Of a stretch of DNA of 64,000 bases, positions 8,754 through 16,810 are shown one piece after another (position 1 is the stretch's first letter; the number at the start of each line of letters is the position of its first letter). This DNA is from CAYQVW01 sp964421245 (lineage in GTDB: Bacteria > Margulisbacteria > WOR-1 > XYC2-FULL-46-14): positions 33,403 to 97,402 of the forward strand of contig CAYQVW010000004.1 of NCBI GenBank assembly GCA_964421245.1, written 5' to 3'. Under the pieces are notes generated by a model. The model had not been told where the DNA came from, ran no database searches, and was given only the letters and a program-made list of their open reading frames with translations. Position numbers and translations under genes: made by a program.

Positions 8754-10031
8754 TTAGATCTGGTCTAGCGCCTGCTTTATGTCGGAGATAATATCCTCCA
8801 CACTCTCAATCCCAACCGACAAACGAATATAGTCAGGAGTAACTCCTGTCGCTAATTGTTCTTTCTCGGAAAGCTGCTGGTGAGTGGTTGATGCTGGATG
8901 AATTACTAATGTCCTAGCATCACCAATATTAGCTAAATGAGAGAGAAGCTTAGTAGCATTTATAAACTTCTTCCCAGCTTCAATACCCCCTTTAATTCCG
9001 AAACCGACAATCGCTCCTGCTCCACGAGGTAAATATTTCTTCACCAGAGCCTTCTCTTTAATTCCCGGATAATTTACCCAAGAAACTTTTGGATGCTTCT
9101 CTAAAAACTCGGCGACTTTCAAAGCATTCTCAGAATGGCGAACTATTCTTAAGTGCAAAGTCTCAAGTCCTTGTATAAACTGGAAAGAATTGAAAGGAGA
9201 CGGCGCCGGACCCAAATCTCTTAGAAGATTTACTCTTGCCTTAATAATGTAGGCAATATTTCCGATCGGACGCAGTGCATCTACAAACTTAATCCCATGA
9301 TAACTTGGATCAGGATCAGTTATTAATGGATGCTTCCCCGATTTCTCCCAATCAAACTTTCCAGAATCAACAATTATTCCTCCAATTGAAGTTCCGTGAC
9401 CACCAATAAACTTGGTAGCAGAGTATACAACTATATCTACTCCATGTTCAATCGGTTTTAGTAAATAAGGCGAGACGGTATTGTCCAAAATAAACGGAAG
9501 CTTATTATCATGAGCAATTTTTGCAACCTTCTCCAAATCAGTAACATTAAGTTTTGGGTTTCCAATGCTCTCAGCATACACTGCTTTGGTTTTATCGGTA
9601 ATCGCCTTTTTGAAATTTTCCGGATTCGATGAATCAACAAATTTTACTTTTATTCCAAATTTTGGCAATGTTTGACTAAAAAGAGTGTAGGTTCCACCGT
9701 ATAAATTATCGGCAGAGACAATCTCGTCTCCAGCCTTTGCAATATTTAGAATTGATATGGTAATGGCCGACATTCCGGAAGCAGTTGCTAGTGCTGCAGC
9801 TCCCCCATCAAGTGCCGCTACCCTCTTTTCAAAAACATCAGAAGTCGGATTCATTAAACGGGTATAGATATTTCCGAATTCTTTCAATCCAAACAGATTA
9901 GCAGCGTGCTCTGTATCTTTGAACACATATGATGTTGTTTGGTAGATTGGAACCGCTCTTGATCCAGTCGTCTTTTCAGCTTCTTCGTATCCTGCGTGTA
10001 ACAATTTTGTTTCATCTTTAAAATTTGTCAT
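8754..10031 (-). CDS. metY: O-acetylhomoserine sulfhydrylase (aminocarboxypropyltransferase)
   Basis: The 425-residue enzyme uses PLP to make homocysteine from O-acetylhomoserine and sulfide, feeding methionine synthesis. It has the family start (ETKLLHAGYE, VPIYQTTSYVFKDTEHA), the YTRLMNPT segment, the PLP lysine in YSATKFIGGHGTSIGG (about residue 205), and a full-length C-terminal domain ending SVGIESVEDIISDI. Length and motifs favour MetY over cystathionine gamma-synthase or beta-lyase, since the GHGTSIGG and LNPT context is MetY-like. It starts immediately after the cysK stop with a GAGGG ribosome site, so cysK-metY is an operon. Confidence 0.93.
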   Translation of the reverse strand: MTNFKDETKLLHAGYEEAEKTTGSRAVPIYQTTSYVFKDTEHAANLFGLKEFGNIYTRLMNPTSDVFEKRVAALDGGAAALATASGMSAITISILNIAKAGDEIVSADNLYGGTYTLFSQTLPKFGIKVKFVDSSNPENFKKAITDKTKAVYAESIGNPKLNVTDLEKVAKIAHDNKLPFILDNTVSPYLLKPIEHGVDIVVYSATKFIGGHGTSIGGIIVDSGKFDWEKSGKHPLITDPDPSYHGIKFVDALRPIGNIAYIIKARVNLLRDLGPAPSPFNSFQFIQGLETLHLRIVRHSENALKVAEFLEKHPKVSWVNYPGIKEKALVKKYLPRGAGAIVGFGIKGGIEAGKKFINATKLLSHLANIGDARTLVIHPASTTHQQLSEKEQLATGVTPDYIRLSVGIESVEDIISDIKQALDQI

Positions 10032-10940
10032 TTAATTTCCCTCCTTAAATAATGGTGTACTTAAATATCTTTCTGCCGTATCTGGTAACACGACTACAAT
10101 AAGTTTATCTTTATTTTCGGGCCTCGCGGCCATATTTTGAGCTGCGACTAGCGCCGCTCCAGATGAGATACCGACCATTAGCCCATCTGTCTTTGCAATA
10201 GTTCGGGCAGCTTTAAAAGCTGCCCCTCCGTCCACTTTTATAACTTCATCATAAACCTTGGTATTCAAAACATCCGGAACAAACCCGGCTCCAATTCCCT
10301 GAATCTTGTGAGGACCAGGTCCACCACCCGATAAAACTGCGGAATCGGACGGTTCAACTGCAACAATTTTAATAGATTTCTTCTTCTTTTTCAAAACCTC
10401 TCCTACTCCAGTAATTGTTCCACCGGTTCCAATTCCGGCAACAAAAATATCAATTTTTCCATCGGTATCTTCCCAGATCTCCTCAGCTGTTGTTGTGCGA
10501 TGAATCTCTGGATTTGCCGGATTGGTAAATTGCTGCGGCAAAAAATAATTTTTATTCTTCTTTGCTAACTCATCAGCCTTATCAATAGCTCCCTTCATCC
10601 CCTTTGCCCCTTCGGTTAAAACTAATTCTGCGCCTAAAAACTTTAATAGTGCTCGGCGTTCAATACTCATAGTATCGGGCATTGTAAGGATAACTTTATA
10701 TCCCTTTGCAGCTCCAATCCAAGCTAAGGCAATCCCGGTATTTCCAGAAGTTGGTTCAACAATAACTGAACCTTTCTTTAATTTTCCATCTTTCTCGGCC
10801 GCCTCAATCATTGCTGTTCCAATTCGATCTTTTACCGAACTGGCTGGATTGAAAAACTCCAGCTTTGCCACGATCCCATCTTTTAGTTTTAAAAGCGGGG
10901 TCTTTCCTATTAATTCTGTTAAACTATTTACTACTTTCAT
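10032..10940 (-). CDS. cysK: Cysteine synthase A (O-acetylserine sulfhydrylase)
   Basis: At 302 residues this is the normal length for CysK, the PLP enzyme that makes cysteine from O-acetylserine and sulfide. The PLP lysine lies in NPASSVKDRIG (about residue 37). Other signatures are the substrate loop EPTSGNTGIALA, the PLP phosphate loop GIGTGGTITGVG, and GISSGAALVAA near the C-terminus. A strong AAGGAGG Shine-Dalgarno precedes the ATG. The upstream neighbour is an Rrf2 regulator of the CymR type, which fits cysteine-responsive control of cysK-metY. Confidence 0.95.
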   Translation of the reverse strand: MKVVNSLTELIGKTPLLKLKDGIVAKLEFFNPASSVKDRIGTAMIEAAEKDGKLKKGSVIVEPTSGNTGIALAWIGAAKGYKVILTMPDTMSIERRALLKFLGAELVLTEGAKGMKGAIDKADELAKKNKNYFLPQQFTNPANPEIHRTTTAEEIWEDTDGKIDIFVAGIGTGGTITGVGEVLKKKKKSIKIVAVEPSDSAVLSGGGPGPHKIQGIGAGFVPDVLNTKVYDEVIKVDGGAAFKAARTIAKTDGLMVGISSGAALVAAQNMAARPENKDKLIVVVLPDTAERYLSTPLFKEGN

Positions 10941-10972
10941 TTTGTCCTCCTTTATTTTGATCTCGAATCAAA

Positions 10973-11050
10973 ACCCTCACCCATCATATCCATCTTCCCT
11001 TCCTTCTTCTACACCCCTCTCCCATTGGGAGAGGGGAAGGGGGTGAGGGT
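10973..11050. repeat. Foldback repeat, ACCCTCACCC...GGGTGAGGGT
   Basis: Outer arms ACCCTCACCC (10973-10982) and GGGTGAGGGT (11041-11050) are exact inverted repeats. An inner hairpin CCCCTCTCCC (11014-11023) / GGGAGAGGGG (11027-11036) is also exact. The block starts right at the Rrf2 stop codon. Similar CCCTCTCCC/GGGTGAGGG elements are widely dispersed in bacterial genomes. It may double as a terminator or attenuator before cysK. Confidence 0.7.
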
Positions 11051-11503
11051 CTAAATCGAATAATCCAAATACTTTTTAGTTTTAGCAATATTCTTTTTCT
11101 GTTTCTCTTTCAAATCTTCAAAAGTGATGCCGTCGACCTTTTCAGCAATCATTTTACCAATATCACAAAAGACTTCACGCAAAACACAACTGCCGGAATA
11201 ATTACAATTGGTCGGCTTTTGTGAAAAAACACAAGATATTGGCTCAACCGGGCCATCTATAAATCGAACAATCTGCCCCAAAGTAATCTGGTTTGGCTTA
11301 TGGGCCAACACATATCCCCCATTTCGTCCTCGAATGCTTTTAACAAAACCACCTTTCTTTAATTGTAGAAAAATCTGTTCCAAAAATTTATACGGAATAT
11401 CCTGCCGTTTTGAAATCTCATCCACACTTTGTGGCTTTTCAAAATAAAAAGAGAGATCTAAAATCGCCTTAAGTGCATAATCCCCTTTATATGATATTTT
11501 CAT
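11051..11503 (-). CDS. Rrf2-family transcriptional regulator, CymR/IscR-like
   Basis: The 150-residue protein has the Rrf2 winged-helix start (MKISYKGDYALKAILDLS), the recognition region YKFLEQIFLQLKKGGFVKSIRGRNGGY (positions about 38-64), and the GGYVLA wing. The C-terminal region has three cysteines in CVFSQKPTNC and NYSGSC (about residues 92-107), the arrangement used for Fe-S binding in IscR-type members. It sits just upstream of cysK-metY on the same strand, which suggests a regulator of sulfur or cysteine supply. AAAGGAG precedes the ATG. It is flanked on both sides by related foldback repeats. Confidence 0.92.
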   Translation of the reverse strand: MKISYKGDYALKAILDLSFYFEKPQSVDEISKRQDIPYKFLEQIFLQLKKGGFVKSIRGRNGGYVLAHKPNQITLGQIVRFIDGPVEPISCVFSQKPTNCNYSGSCVLREVFCDIGKMIAEKVDGITFEDLKEKQKKNIAKTKKYLDYSI

Positions 11504-11515
11504 TTTTCTCCTTTG

Positions 11516-11580
11516 TCCTCATTCTTACCCTCTCCATTTTTATGGAGAAGGTGTCCCGACAGAGTCGGGACGGGTGAGGA
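11516..11580. repeat. Second foldback repeat, upstream of the Rrf2 gene
   Basis: Outer arms TCCTCA (11516-11521) and TGAGGA (11575-11580) enclose CTCTCCAT/ATGGAGA. An exact hairpin GTCCCGAC (11553-11560) / GTCGGGAC (11564-11571) follows. It is related in outline (CCTCA...ACCCTCTCC...GGGTGAGG) to the element at 10973-11050, so the Rrf2 gene lies between two copies. It would fall in the 5' leader or promoter region of this gene. Confidence 0.6.
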
Positions 11581-11652
11581 AAATACTCTACTATCTCTAT
11601 CGGAATAATAGCATATTAACTTGCATGCTGTCAAGGGTTTATTTTTAAATAT

Positions 11653-11844
11653 TTAACCGCCACCAACAAAAGAGACTATCTCCACCCTATCCTTATCTTT
11701 AAGTGAGGCATTTTCTTCACGAGGAATGATTTGACCATTTAATTCAATTACAATATTTCCACGATGCAGGCTTAATTCATTAATTAATTCTTGAATATTT
11801 TTTGATTTTGATTCTTTTTCTTTCCCATTAATAATAAGTTTCAT
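11653..11844 (-). CDS. thiS: Sulfur carrier protein ThiS/MoaD-like
   Basis: I start at the ATG at 11844 (MKLIINGKEKES) because it matches the ThiS N-terminus; codons upstream overlap a repeat. The 63-residue ubiquitin-fold protein ends in the required diglycine (SFVGGG; the canonical end is GG), which is adenylated and then thiocarboxylated to donate sulfur for thiazole or another product. The HRGNIVIELNGQIIPREE segment is typical of ThiS. It follows thiF by 15 nt on the same strand, and the pair would act together. Confidence 0.88.
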   Translation of the reverse strand: MKLIINGKEKESKSKNIQELINELSLHRGNIVIELNGQIIPREENASLKDKDRVEIVSFVGGG

Positions 11845-11859
11845 ACTATCCCCTATCAC

Positions 11860-12465
11860 CTATACCCTATCCCCCAACAATTTATAAACCGCCCAGGCCT
11901 GATAAGCTGCGGCCACAGAAACACGAGCAGACATTAGTCCAATTGTCCCGCCACAGCATGATTTCTCATCTCCAATTAAAACAAAATTCGGTCGTTTAAA
12001 ATTTATTTTTATATCTTGAGGGTCTTGATCCCCCGCAATCCCCGAAACCGCCACCACCTTAAAATTATTTTCGAGCAAAATATTAACCAACATCGCCTTT
12101 TGATCCGCCAGATCAAAACACTCCGCCACAACCTCACAACTTTCAAATGTTTTAATTATATTTTTCGGATTTAGTGCTTGTTTAGAAATTAGGATTTGGG
12201 ATTTAGGATTTATTTTCAAGAGGACATCTTTCAAAGTTTCGACTTTGGGTTTGCCTACATCCTCTTGAAAATACTGTTGTCGATTCAAATTGGATGGTTC
12301 AATAACATCAAAATCAACTAAAACTAAATTATCTGCTCCCATGCGGACAAGGTTAATTGCAAGATTTGAGCCCAATCCACCACAACCGGCAATCCCAATT
12401 TTTTTATCTTTTAGCTTTTCCCTTACACCTTTGGGATTCCGCTCAAAAATTGATTCAATACTCAT
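11860..12465 (-). CDS. thiF: ThiF/MoeB-type ThiS adenylyltransferase
   Basis: This 201-residue E1-like enzyme activates the ThiS C-terminus with ATP. The nucleotide loop is GIAGCGGLGSNLAINLVRMG (about residues 24-43), and the conserved DFDVIEPSNLNRQ follows. ThiF of this short type is known from anaerobes. A TATAAT box at 12472-12477 ends 6 nt before the ATG, so the mRNA is probably leaderless. The stop codon lies within an ATAGGGTATAGGTGATAGG word repeat, and a second repeat (12186-12212) lies in frame, coding NPKSQILISK. Confidence 0.88.
   Translation of the reverse strand: MSIESIFERNPKGVREKLKDKKIGIAGCGGLGSNLAINLVRMGADNLVLVDFDVIEPSNLNRQQYFQEDVGKPKVETLKDVLLKINPKSQILISKQALNPKNIIKTFESCEVVAECFDLADQKAMLVNILLENNFKVVAVSGIAGDQDPQDIKINFKRPNFVLIGDEKSCCGGTIGLMSARVSVAAAYQAWAVYKLLGDRV
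12186..12212. repeat. ATTTAGGATT word repeat inside thiF
   Basis: AAATTAGGATTTGGGATTTA and a following GGATTTA form near-tandem 7-8 nt words. They are read in frame in a linker between conserved ThiF segments. This is the same class of word repeat seen in radA and queC. Confidence 0.5.
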
Positions 12466-12529
12466 AATTCAATTATACTTGCAAAGTCACCCTGATCGCA
12501 ATACAAACTGCACATCGGTTTTATTTTGA

Positions 12530-13417
12530 TTAGCCCAAGTCAACATACTCTGGAACATAAAACAAAAATTTATACTTAGGAGAACCTCTTCTTTGATATT
12601 CCATCAATCTCTTAACTGAACCTATTTCTTGACAAAGAAGACTATTCCCTTCCCTTAAAAGAACATCTGTTCTACAAAATATCCACCTATCTCCTTGAAA
12701 CAAAAAATCAGCCATTTGAGTATCTGGAAACGGAAACGAACCATCAATTATTGCTTCTGTCAATCTAACAACCGCTCGAAATATCGCCATTTCTTCATCC
12801 ATTGGATATATCGGCTCATTATCACAATTAAAATCATAGGACATTAGAGGAACAAATATTGTAACAGGAAGAGCTCCTCCTTCCATAGGATAAGGAAACC
12901 CTTTTAGAGCACCTTCTGGATATCCTTGCTCATCAACAATTAATCTGTCTGAATCACCATCCTTAAAACGAGCAACAAACGACAAGTCAGGGGAATAATC
13001 CTCAACATGCACAACTTTTTGACAATCATCAAACGCTGATAAACCAGTTGCGTTAACGATAGAAGTAAAATCCTTAAAAAAGCTAACAACATTACTCCTA
13101 TTATGAATAAAATCAGACTCACAAACCCCACCCAACTCCAAACATTTACCACCATAAAATTCTGAATTAGCAAAACCAAGATGCACTTTAACCATTTCTG
13201 CCATCTGCTGCAGCACACCATCTTCTTCGCTATATCTTGTTGCAAAAGCTAGAGCAATATCATTCTCAGCTAATCTGCCAAGTTGCCTAACAGCTTGCGC
13301 TGGCCTTGCAACCAATTCAGACCCAACACCACCAACCTCATATTTGGGCCACACTACTGTCCCTTGACAATCTATAATCAAGGATCCTCTTGGTTTACTC
13401 GCAATGTTTCTTATCAT
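12530..13417 (-). CDS. Unknown protein with HAD-like phosphohydrolase motifs
   Basis: I choose the ATG at 13417, 2 nt after the TAA of the upstream gene, giving 295 residues. Three motifs have HAD-superfamily order: LIIDCQGTVVWP (motif I, DxxGT), LAFATRYS (motif II Thr) and VVHVEDYSPDLSFV (motif IV-like Asp). The second nucleophile-region Asp is replaced by Gln, so catalysis is uncertain. The C-terminal 130 residues (VPLMSYDFNCDNEPIYPMD onward) match nothing I know. It is the second gene of a two-gene unit with the PEP-synthase-like gene and shares its sigma-28-like promoter. Confidence 0.6.
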   Translation of the reverse strand: MIRNIASKPRGSLIIDCQGTVVWPKYEVGGVGSELVARPAQAVRQLGRLAENDIALAFATRYSEEDGVLQQMAEMVKVHLGFANSEFYGGKCLELGGVCESDFIHNRSNVVSFFKDFTSIVNATGLSAFDDCQKVVHVEDYSPDLSFVARFKDGDSDRLIVDEQGYPEGALKGFPYPMEGGALPVTIFVPLMSYDFNCDNEPIYPMDEEMAIFRAVVRLTEAIIDGSFPFPDTQMADFLFQGDRWIFCRTDVLLREGNSLLCQEIGSVKRLMEYQRRGSPKYKFLFYVPEYVDLG

Positions 13418-13419
13418 AA

Positions 13420-14958
13420 TTAAACGTACAACAACCCCCATCCATCTTCATCATTTGCAGCAAGGTGGAGAGGTTGTGGCAATTCATAAGCACTAATCTC
13501 CACATCCTTTTTATCCATTATTTTCGTCTCTCGCAATTTACTTATTTCTTCCAATCTCCAAACGATTGAAGCATCTTCCGTATGAACAATCGCCTTCTCT
13601 TCATCAATACAATTGAGTGCAAGGTGTTGCAATCCACTACCACCAGATTTACCATGCTCCTTCTCATCAACAACAAGCACTGCATTGGCATATGGCAAAA
13701 TAAACTTTCTAATACTTCTTTTGCCCTGATTCTTTTCTATTTTACTTTTAAAAACTATCAAACAATTCGGATAAGCCTCGCAAGCCTCTTTTATTAATTG
13801 CCCCTCGTCTTCTGACAAAGAAGAACCTCCAGATCGAACTACAACAATATGACTATAAGACCCCAGATCCTGGCCAATCACACTATCACTCTCTAGCATT
13901 ATTTTTTCTTGTCCTATAGCTGGCCTTGGGATCAGCTTTCTTCGCTTCAACGGTCTTGCCTGAAGAAAATATCTTTCCCCATTTCTAAGCCAAGCCCATT
14001 CAATATCAAGAGGAGCCCCGGCTCTTTCTTCTAACAATAAAGCTAGATTTGCCAATACCACATCCTCACGAGATGAACGAAATTCTTCTCTCCATAAACG
14101 ATATAGTTCGCTACGAAATACCTCACTAAAACTATCAGGGATAAAAACTTCCTTCATTTGACCTTTTACTAAATCAAAATAATAAAGCAAACTATTTAAG
14201 TTCGCAGGGCCTTCGAGCATTGAATCCAACAAGGTTCTGTCGTTAAAAATTATTGTTACCCCCATCCCCTCATCTTGTACTGCAGATAATCCAAAACCAA
14301 GCACAGCATTTACCTTGACCTTATGCACAAAAGAAGTATTAATTATCCCTGCCAGAGGAGGAAAAAAGAGTGAAGGATGGTCTTCCCAATTATCCCCGAC
14401 TAAATCTTGAACAGCTATTGGCATTGGAGGTATTGCCTGACATCCGGATTTTTGAAAAAGCTCAAGACCCTCCCCACCGTAAGTAGAATTTAAAACTCCC
14501 CTGAGTTTATTTGCAAATCCTTCTATTTCAAGATGAGTCAAATAGTCCCATGTGGCATAATCTGTCTTAAACTTGCCCGCTCCAGCTCGACCGATTTGAT
14601 CCTCAATAATCGCCGAAGAGCGAATAGCTACTGCTGTTGGGAACCCTAAGTCACTTAAAATCTTAATAAGCAGAGCAATCTTTGTTCTGTTTAGACCCTG
14701 AATTTCCTGGGGATGTTTAACAGATTGCACTGGTAAATTAAAATAATCATCACAAACCACCAGAGTGTGAGGAACCTGATATACACCAATCTCATCTCGA
14801 GCCTGATCCAAAAACAATAAGCCCTCATTTTTTCCACCAACTGACCCATTTCCAAGCAGATGAATCCTGCCCGATTCACTTCGGTATAAATTCTTCCCCA
14901 CAGCCTGAAACTGTCCTAAATTCCCAAAAACCTTAGAGCTTATTGTTCGACAATTCAT
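13420..14958 (-). CDS. PEP-synthase/PPDK N-terminal-like (PEP-utilising) protein
   Basis: The 512-residue protein resembles the ATP-grasp nucleotide-binding domain of pyruvate phosphate dikinase or PEP synthase. It has LLGNGSVGGKNEGLLFL (GGK near residue 42), AIRSSAIIEDQIGRAGAGKF (about 113-132), and the terminal PLDIEWAW...YFLQARPL (about 320-345). The C-terminal half has a swivelling-domain-like GKSGGSGLQHLALN where the family has GGxxSHxAI. His is present but the context is degenerate. The PEP-binding TIM barrel is absent, so this is not PpsA itself; a rifampicin-phosphotransferase-like or regulatory kinase role is possible. Expression is from the sigma-28-like site at 14968-14995. Confidence 0.7.
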   Translation of the reverse strand: MNCRTISSKVFGNLGQFQAVGKNLYRSESGRIHLLGNGSVGGKNEGLLFLDQARDEIGVYQVPHTLVVCDDYFNLPVQSVKHPQEIQGLNRTKIALLIKILSDLGFPTAVAIRSSAIIEDQIGRAGAGKFKTDYATWDYLTHLEIEGFANKLRGVLNSTYGGEGLELFQKSGCQAIPPMPIAVQDLVGDNWEDHPSLFFPPLAGIINTSFVHKVKVNAVLGFGLSAVQDEGMGVTIIFNDRTLLDSMLEGPANLNSLLYYFDLVKGQMKEVFIPDSFSEVFRSELYRLWREEFRSSREDVVLANLALLLEERAGAPLDIEWAWLRNGERYFLQARPLKRRKLIPRPAIGQEKIMLESDSVIGQDLGSYSHIVVVRSGGSSLSEDEGQLIKEACEAYPNCLIVFKSKIEKNQGKRSIRKFILPYANAVLVVDEKEHGKSGGSGLQHLALNCIDEEKAIVHTEDASIVWRLEEISKLRETKIMDKKDVEISAYELPQPLHLAANDEDGWGLLYV

Positions 14959-14967
14959 TACATTTCT

Positions 14968-14995
14968 GTATCATTAAAAGGAAAGAAAAATTTCA
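14968..14995 (-). promoter_or_regulatory. Sigma-28-like promoter, site 2
   Basis: On the minus strand: TGAAATTT (14995-14988), 14 nt, TGATAC (14973-14968). The start ATG at 14958 is 9 nt beyond the -10-like box; another ATG at 14963 is followed at once by a stop. Confidence 0.7.
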
Positions 14996-15019
14996 GATGA
15001 TTTAAGTTATAATAGTTAT

Positions 15020-15121
15020 ATGGATTATTTAAAACTATCTCAAGAATCAATTAAAAACAAGGGCATTTCACAAGAAACCACACTTAAATCAATAAAGTTG
15101 TTTCAAGTTGAGTTTTTATGA
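15020..15121 (+). pseudogene. Duplicated 5' fragment of bioB
   Basis: A 33-codon reading frame, MDYLKLSQESIKNKGISQET then TLKSIK, closely matches the start of the intact BioB 800 nt downstream (MNFQKLSQESIKNRGITQET, then ALELIK). After this it runs into unrelated codons and stops. It keeps a promoter: TATAAT at 15008-15013, ending 6 nt before the ATG. The HEPN-MNT pair lies between this fragment and the intact gene, so the toxin-antitoxin pair has separated bioB from its original promoter. Confidence 0.8.
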
Positions 15122-15134
15122 TAAAATTAAGCAA

Positions 15135-15524
15135 ATGGTTAATCCTCAAGCTACAATAGACTACTGGCTAAAATGCGCCAAGGAAGACCTTAAGGTGATG
15201 GGGCACCTTTTTGAAAAAGGCGATTACCACTATAGTTTATTTCTTGGACATCTATTAGTTGAAAAAACCCTGAAGGCCTATTATGTCAAGATTAATAAAA
15301 ATCATGCCCCCTATTCCCACAGCCTCATTTATCTAGCAGAAAAATCAGGATTAAAACTCAAAGAAAACCAAATCTCCCTCCTTGAAGCAGTAAATCAATT
15401 CAATATTGAAGCCCGTTATCCTGATAAAAAATTTGAATTCTATAAACTTTGCACTAAAGAATTCGCTTCTCAATATATTTCCCAAATAAAGGAGTTCTAC
15501 CAATGGCTCTTAATTCAGATATAA
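15135..15524 (+). CDS. HEPN-domain protein (toxin partner of MNT)
   Basis: About 129 residues from the ATG at 15135 (MVNPQATIDYWLKCAKEDLK); a TTG at 15108 would add 9 residues. The helical HEPN domain is clear: DYWLKCAKEDLKVMGHLFEKG, then YHYSLFLGHLLVEKTLKAYYVK and NHAPYSHSLIYLAEKSGL. The RxxxxH RNase motif of toxic HEPNs is not obvious here, so this belongs to the nucleotidyltransferase-linked HEPN group. In that group the partner MNT enzyme can modify HEPN. Its last 22 nt overlap the MNT start, the normal layout for the pair. Confidence 0.85.
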   Translation: MVNPQATIDYWLKCAKEDLKVMGHLFEKGDYHYSLFLGHLLVEKTLKAYYVKINKNHAPYSHSLIYLAEKSGLKLKENQISLLEAVNQFNIEARYPDKKFEFYKLCTKEFASQYISQIKEFYQWLLIQI

Positions 15525-15817
15525 AAAAGAAAGTAGAAAAATACTTGGAAGAGATAAAAAAACACCAAATCAGCATTTTTAAGGCTTACCTGTATGGTTC
15601 TTATGCAAAAGGAAAAGCAAGAAAAGATAGCGATATTGATGTTGCGATAATTTCACCAGATTTTTCTGGCAATCGTTATTTTGACTCTCTCAAAATCATT
15701 CCTTTCCGAAGAAAAATTGATAATAGAATTGAGCCTGTAACCTTTAAGCCCGAAGATTTCGAAGAGACAGATCCTCTCGCCTCAGAAATAAAATCCAATG
15801 GGATAGAATTAAAATAG
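15503..15817 (+). CDS. MNT nucleotidyltransferase (HEPN antitoxin partner)
   Basis: The 104-residue protein has the minimal nucleotidyltransferase signature AYLYGSYAKGKARKDSDIDVAI (positions about 28-49): GSxAxGxxxxxSDxDV with both catalytic aspartates. It follows and overlaps the HEPN gene, forming a standard HEPN-MNT module in which MNT acts as antitoxin. It ends 10 nt before the intact bioB, so bioB is probably now transcribed through the module. Confidence 0.92.
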   Translation: MALNSDIKKKVEKYLEEIKKHQISIFKAYLYGSYAKGKARKDSDIDVAIISPDFSGNRYFDSLKIIPFRRKIDNRIEPVTFKPEDFEETDPLASEIKSNGIELK

Positions 15818-15826
15818 TTTTCACGA

Positions 15827-16810
15827 ATGAACTTCCAAAAACTATCCCAAGAATCAATCAAAAACAGGGGCATTACCCAAGAAACTGCCCTTGAACTAAT
15901 AAAAACATCAGATCAGGATACTTTTGAGCTTTTAGCTGCTGCCAATAAAATCCGCCAGCATTTTAAAGGAAACAAAATTAATCTCTGCGCTATCGTAAAT
16001 GCAAAATCAGGCAAATGTTCTGAGAACTGTTCTTTCTGCGCACAATCTGCTCATCATAAAACCAAAGTCAAGTCTTACCCCCTTATGGAATCAGATGAAA
16101 TAGTTAAAAACGCCAAAGCTGCTGAAAAAAATATGGGAGCAACCTGCTTCTCTATCGTAACATCAGGAAAGGCTGTAAATAAAACCGAAGATAAACAAAA
16201 AATAGGATCAGCTCTTGATGGAATCACTAACGAAACCGATATGAATCGTTGCGTATCTACTGGAACACTTGATAAAGAGACAATATTAGAATTAAAAAAG
16301 AAGGGACTAAAGCGCCTACACCACAATTTAGAAACTGCTAAGTCATATTTTGATAAAGTCTGTACAACTCACACTTACCAAGAAAGAATTGAGACATTAA
16401 AAGCTGCCAAAGAAGCGGGAATAGAAATTTGCTCAGGCGGAATTTTTAATCTTGGAGAATCATTAGAGCAAAGAGTAGAGTTAGCCTATGCCATAAAAGA
16501 ACTAGATCCAGTTTCTGTTCCTATTAATATTTTAAATCCGATTGAAGGAACCCCAGCACATAAAAATTATAAACCGATTTCCCCTCTTGAGGTTTTACGC
16601 TTAATTGCAACATATCGCTTTATTATGCCAGATAAAGATATTGGCCTTTTTGGTGGCCGAGAATTTGCTTTGAAAGAATTACAACCATTAATGTTCATAG
16701 CTGGAGCAAATGTGACTCTAGTTGGAGATTATTTAACAGTAAAAGGACAAGAAGCCAGTAAAGATTTGCAGATGATTAAGGATTTAGAGCTAGAAATCTG
16801 TCAATATTAA
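15827..16810 (+). CDS. bioB: Biotin synthase
   Basis: This 327-residue radical-SAM enzyme inserts sulfur into dethiobiotin, the last step of biotin synthesis. It has the radical SAM cluster motif CSENCSFCAQS (CxxxCxxC, about residues 63-73). Also present are RCVSTGTLD, the LHHNLETAKSYFDKVCTTHTY segment, and the C-terminal GANVTLVGDYLTVKGQ, so it appears complete. No -10 box is seen directly upstream; the original promoter is attached to the 5' fragment at 15020. It converges with the TolB-like gene with a 4-nt overlap. Confidence 0.95.
   Translation: MNFQKLSQESIKNRGITQETALELIKTSDQDTFELLAAANKIRQHFKGNKINLCAIVNAKSGKCSENCSFCAQSAHHKTKVKSYPLMESDEIVKNAKAAEKNMGATCFSIVTSGKAVNKTEDKQKIGSALDGITNETDMNRCVSTGTLDKETILELKKKGLKRLHHNLETAKSYFDKVCTTHTYQERIETLKAAKEAGIEICSGGIFNLGESLEQRVELAYAIKELDPVSVPINILNPIEGTPAHKNYKPISPLEVLRLIATYRFIMPDKDIGLFGGREFALKELQPLMFIAGANVTLVGDYLTVKGQEASKDLQMIKDLELEICQY

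Noticed and set aside
9610..9636. TGAAATTT in metY as a further sigma-28-like site
   Set aside because: It lies inside coding sequence and has no CGATAA-like box at 14 nt. The same applies to copies near 18718 and 35523.
10941..11050. Riboswitch (SAM or cysteine-related) upstream of cysK-metY
   Set aside because: The leader consists of a simple foldback repeat; I could not find the conserved core or junctions of a SAM riboswitch.
12940..13245. 101-codon alternative frame on the same strand
   Set aside because: Shadow of the HAD-like gene; low-complexity hydrophobic translation without motif.
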